Shown here in pieces: positions 31,655 through 34,531 of a DNA stretch of 34,531 bases. The stretch spans positions 1 through 34,531 of the forward strand of contig JACMQW010000020.1 of NCBI GenBank assembly GCA_014376785.1, in the 5' to 3' direction. The first letter of the stretch is position 1; each line of letters opens with the position of its first letter. The stretch comes from Oligoflexia bacterium (GTDB taxonomy: Bacteria; Bdellovibrionota; UBA1018). The notes under the pieces are model-generated. The model did not search any database and was not told the origin of the DNA. It saw nothing but the letters and a program-made list of their open reading frames with translations. Position numbers and translations under genes: made by a program.

Positions 31655-32394
31655 ACGGACCGCTTAAACAGCAGCTTAATTTCTTCGGAGAAAAGCCGCT
31701 CTACCTCGCCAGTGAATGACTCTGAAGGACGGGCAAGCAACTCTCCATTTTCTCCATAACCTGCAAATTCTCCGCGTTTCGAGATGTTTTCGCGTAGATC
31801 CTTCCACTCAATGGCGTCACCTTCACACAAAAGCGACGCGCGTTCATATTCCCGCCGGATAGATGACAGAGGATCTCCAAGCACATCCAACACTTCCCGA
31901 ATCACGTTCAGGCGAAAACCGTCGACTGCGACCCCGAGTGCGGCAGTAGGTTGGTCCGTATCGGGGGCGATTGCGCAGTTTACGCCGACACCGGCGATGA
32001 TAAAACTTCCGCCCGCACCGCCCACCCCCTCACAAAGTATCCCACCGATTTTTCTGAAACCTACTTTGCGGTCCCGGATGCCGAGATCATTCGGCCACTT
32101 CAGCACCAGGTCCCAGTCAGGCTGCGCGCGCTTCGCCGCTCGGAAAACTCCGAGCGCCACCGCGAGCGGGACCCAGGTCATCGGAAATGTTTTCTCAGGA
32201 CGAAGAACAATGGAAAGAAATAGATTCCCGGTAAGAGAACTCCATTCACGACCCAGTCGTCCACGGCCCGCGGTTTGGCGAGACGCCGAAATCCAACTCC
32301 CGTGCGGAGCCGTTTCTTCGCCCATTTTACGAGCATAGTCGTTCGTGGATCCGAGTTCGTCGATAACGAGGTCATAGGGGAGGGAAGCAATCAT
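31651..32394 (-). CDS. birA: Biotin-[acetyl-CoA-carboxylase] ligase
   Basis: This enzyme attaches biotin to the carboxylase carrier protein. The biotinyl-AMP loop is G-R-G-R-L-G (43-48); K-W-P-N-D (99-103), K-I-G-G-I-L-C-E and G-V-G-V-N-C complete the active site. At 247 aa it lacks the N-terminal winged helix, so it is the monofunctional type and should not repress biotin genes. Its ATG follows the nadC stop directly (TAAATG), so the two are translationally coupled. Confidence 0.93.
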   Translation of the reverse strand: MIASLPYDLVIDELGSTNDYARKMGEETAPHGSWISASRQTAGRGRLGREWSSLTGNLFLSIVLRPEKTFPMTWVPLAVALGVFRAAKRAQPDWDLVLKWPNDLGIRDRKVGFRKIGGILCEGVGGAGGSFIIAGVGVNCAIAPDTDQPTAALGVAVDGFRLNVIREVLDVLGDPLSSIRREYERASLLCEGDAIEWKDLRENISKRGEFAGYGENGELLARPSESFTGEVERLFSEEIKLLFKRSV

Positions 32395-33285
32395 TTATTT
32401 CACCAAAAGCGAAAGATCGAGTGCGGTAACAGAGTGGGTGAGTCCACCGATCGAAAGGATGTGAACTCCAGGTAGCGCGTACGCAGCGATGGTTTTTTCC
32501 GAAATCCCGCCCGAGCACTCGACTAAGGGAGAATAATCAAACGAGGCAATGGACGCGACCGCTTTCCCGACTTCTGAGGGTGTGAAGTTATCCAACATAA
32601 TGATTTCGACTTTGCAATGAAGCGCTTGCTTCAACTCAGAGAGATTTCTGACTTCTACTTCGATCTTTAAACCATGCGGGGCCACGGACCGCGCGCCCTC
32701 CACTGCGTCGCGGATGCTGCCTGCGGCTGCAATGTGATTTTCTTTAATGAGCACCCCTCCCGAAAGACTGACCCGGTGAGCGAACCCACCCCCCGCCATG
32801 ACGGCAGAAATCGCGGCATCGCGGTAATGGGGAAGAATCTTTCGAGTCGACGTCACTCGAGGCGCAATGCCTGAATGCTTTTTTCGCTTCCATTCGGATT
32901 CGACCGTATCGACCAGAACGCGAGTCCGAGTCGCAATTCCGCTTAAATAACTCGCCAAATTTAAGTAGGGCCGCTCGAGGGCAAGAATTCCTGCTGCGGA
33001 ACCTTTCCACTCTGAAACTTTTGTTCCCGGCTTTACCGCCTGGCCATCGGACGAAAGCGCGCGGACTTTAAACGGCAGGCCTATCTCCACCGACGCCGCT
33101 TCGGCTGCTAAAGCGAGGGTTTCGCCGAGAAATACTCCGCAAGCTTTCGCGGAGATCACCGCCGTCAGCGACTGACGGTTTTTTACACTGCTCGTCCCGA
33201 GAGTGGTCCAGTCCAACCCAAATCCGTCGTCCTTCAAGCCGGTGAGCAGCAGGTCTTTCAGATCTTTCTGAATGGTCGGTTTCAT
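32395..33285 (-). CDS. nadC: Nicotinate-nucleotide pyrophosphorylase (carboxylating)
   Basis: NadC converts quinolinate and PRPP to nicotinate mononucleotide in NAD synthesis. Landmarks: E104-R105-P and N[10 protein letters not shown], T-R-K (147-149), H-R (170-171), K181-E-N-H, E-V-E-V, M-L-D-N-F, and E-C-S-G-G-I. At 296 aa it has normal length. It is followed immediately by birA, an arrangement seen in many bacteria, and is divergent from rph. Confidence 0.95.
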   Translation of the reverse strand: MKPTIQKDLKDLLLTGLKDDGFGLDWTTLGTSSVKNRQSLTAVISAKACGVFLGETLALAAEAASVEIGLPFKVRALSSDGQAVKPGTKVSEWKGSAAGILALERPYLNLASYLSGIATRTRVLVDTVESEWKRKKHSGIAPRVTSTRKILPHYRDAAISAVMAGGGFAHRVSLSGGVLIKENHIAAAGSIRDAVEGARSVAPHGLKIEVEVRNLSELKQALHCKVEIIMLDNFTPSEVGKAVASIASFDYSPLVECSGGISEKTIAAYALPGVHILSIGGLTHSVTALDLSLLVK

Positions 33286-33340
33286 AGCGCTTCTTCCTCT
33301 TTCTTTCTCGTCTCATAAAATCATGCTACTCGAAAGACAC

Positions 33341-34069
33341 ATGACAGACTCGAAACGCTCTTACGACCGCACCGCTTCCGATATTCGTCCGCTCACTTTC
33401 GAAGTGGGATTCACGCGTTACGCTGAAGGCTCGGTCCTCGTCAGGGCGGGAAATACTCACGTGCTCTGCACGGCCACGATCGAAGAAAGTGTGCCTTCGT
33501 GGTTGAAGGGAAAGGGCCAGGGTTGGATCACCGCTGAGTACTCGATGCTCCCGCGTTCGACTCACACGCGTTCCCGACGCGACCGCGAAAAAATCTCCGG
33601 ACGCACCCAAGAGATTCAGCGTTTGATTGGGAGAGCTCTTCGAAGCTGCATCGACTTGAAAGCCTTGGGCGAGCGACAAGTCATCTTAGATTGCGACGTG
33701 CTGCAAGCCGATGGAGGCACTCGGACGGCATCGATCACCGGCGCGTGTGTCGCCCTCCGGATCGCGATTGGAAAACTCGCGAGAGAAGGGAAAATTCCAC
33801 TCACTGCATTTACCGATACCGTTTCTGCGATTTCCATCGGACTGAGCAAAGGGCAAGCTCTGACCGATCTCGATTACGAGGAAGATTCGAGCTGCGACGT
33901 GGATATGAATTTCGTCATGACCGGTAAAGGAGGATTCGTCGAGATCCAAGGAACCGCTGAGCATGCGGCTTTTTCCCGCGCTGAAATGAGTCTCATGACT
34001 GATTCCGCAGTCGCGGCACTCGAAAAAGTAAAAGCGCTTCAGCGCGACACCATCGCGAAACACGGATAA
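33341..34069 (+). CDS. rph: Ribonuclease PH
   Basis: A 3'-5' phosphorolytic exoribonuclease that trims tRNA 3' ends. The ATG at 33341 gives 242 aa, the usual length, beginning [10 protein letters not shown]; the longer frame from 33272 would add a hydrophobic leader absent from the family. Landmarks: [21 protein letters not shown][13 protein letters not shown], [18 protein letters not shown], and E-I-Q-G-T-A-E. It is divergent from nadC. Confidence 0.94.
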   Translation: MTDSKRSYDRTASDIRPLTFEVGFTRYAEGSVLVRAGNTHVLCTATIEESVPSWLKGKGQGWITAEYSMLPRSTHTRSRRDREKISGRTQEIQRLIGRALRSCIDLKALGERQVILDCDVLQADGGTRTASITGACVALRIAIGKLAREGKIPLTAFTDTVSAISIGLSKGQALTDLDYEEDSSCDVDMNFVMTGKGGFVEIQGTAEHAAFSRAEMSLMTDSAVAALEKVKALQRDTIAKHG

Positions 34070-34092
34070 ATTTTTCCAGAGTGAGAAAAGAA

Positions 34093-34143
34093 CAAATGCC
34101 CGGACGACTCGGGAAGAGCCATCCGGACATTTGCGAGGTGGTG
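34093..34143. terminator. Hairpin between rph and the small minus-strand gene
   Basis: A 12-bp stem (34093-34104 with 34132-34143, one mismatch). Read on the minus strand it is followed by TTCTTTTCTC, so it probably terminates the small gene at 34179-34400. It may serve rph as well, though with no T tract on that side. Confidence 0.6.
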
Positions 34144-34178
34144 GTGGGTACAGCGCTTTTGCGTAATCGGCTGAAGGA

Positions 34179-34400
34179 TTACGCAGCTTTTTGAGCGCTT
34201 CGGCGTTTGAACGCCTGATAGTGCTCGAACTTTTTCTCGTGGTCGGAAACGGCTTTTCCGAGTTTCGTGATCAAACCAAATTTAAATTGTTCGTAGTGTT
34301 CGGAACAAAATCCAAAACGATGGTCGCTCGCTTTGCACCCTTCTGCTCCGCAAAAACTTTTTCCCGTACTGACTACTGCCTCACCTTTTTTCGTTCCCAT
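34179..34400 (-). CDS. Small Cys/His protein, possible zinc binder
   Basis: The ATG at 34400 is preferred over that at 34415 because AGAGG (34406-34410) precedes it. The 73-aa product has F-C-G-A-E-G-C, then G-F-C-S-E-H-Y-E-Q-F-K-F-G-L-I: three cysteines and a histidine spaced as in a small zinc-binding fold, then a basic tail. Function unknown. It stands alone with its own terminator. About 130 bases upstream to the window edge are AT-rich and presumably hold its promoter. Confidence 0.7.
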   Translation of the reverse strand: MGTKKGEAVVSTGKSFCGAEGCKASDHRFGFCSEHYEQFKFGLITKLGKAVSDHEKKFEHYQAFKRRSAQKAA

Positions 34401-34531
34401 ACGTACCTCTTTCAATGAAACGTTTCGGGAGAGAGGTCAGAATACTTGAGCATTTTAATCTAATATTAATGGGTTCGATAAGTCTATGATAACACTATCT
34501 TTTGTGTGATTTAGCATCCACTGCAATATAA

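Noticed and set aside
1-34531. tRNA, rRNA and CRISPR features
   Set aside because: No cloverleaf with a credible T-arm, no rRNA-like segment and no regularly spaced direct repeats were seen.
1-34531. Canonical parS site TGTTTCACGTGAAACA
   Set aside because: Searched for by eye around parAB and elsewhere; no match found.

Overview
The window reads as an ordinary bacterial chromosome segment carrying one or two accessory islands. Two tandem flagellins, several signal-peptide or lipobox proteins, an HYGH-type isoleucyl-tRNA synthetase, a receiver-domain protein with a proline-rich linker and a conserved C-terminal helix, and G+C near 50-55% together suggest a Gram-negative bacterium of the Bdellovibrionota or former deltaproteobacterial sphere. 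This placement is inference from gene content; no rRNA or tRNA gene is present to confirm it.

Layout. Positions 1-3.6 kb: a truncated homocysteine S-methyltransferase gene, then sugar-nucleotide genes (manC, galE), then a decayed second copy of the manC 3' end on the far side of galE. Positions 3.6-9.2 kb: an AT-rich, minus-strand, operon-like set of four signalling and membrane genes. These are a membrane class III nucleotidyl cyclase, a PilZ-like protein fused to a LuxI/FeeM-like acyl-transferase domain, an EamA-type transporter and a seven-helix sensor histidine kinase. Positions 9.4-20 kb: GC-richer genes for ileS, trmO, three lipoproteins, a TIGR01777-type SDR protein and an ABC-2 exporter with one ATPase and two permeases. 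Positions 20-23.4 kb: 1.27 kb of non-coding DNA full of palindromes leading into a parA-parB pair. Positions 23.4-26.8 kb: small secreted proteins, a GNAT acetyltransferase and a small unknown protein. Positions 26.9-29 kb: two flagellins. Positions 29.5-34.5 kb: a secreted unknown protein, a RomR-like response regulator, nadC-birA, rph and a small Cys/His protein.

Two parts deserve most attention. First, a 16-base palindrome, GGTCGCC-RY-GGCGACC, occurs eight times. Seven copies lie in the 1.55 kb that ends inside parA, one of them 29 bases upstream of the parA start. This looks like a centromere or operator array for a ParAB system whose site differs from the canonical parS, although a genome-wide iterated palindrome is the main alternative. 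Second, the four-gene AT-rich cluster has the composition of a self-contained cell-signalling module: it could make a second messenger, make an acylated signal under PilZ-type control, export it and sense it. Its products and wiring are inferred, not shown.
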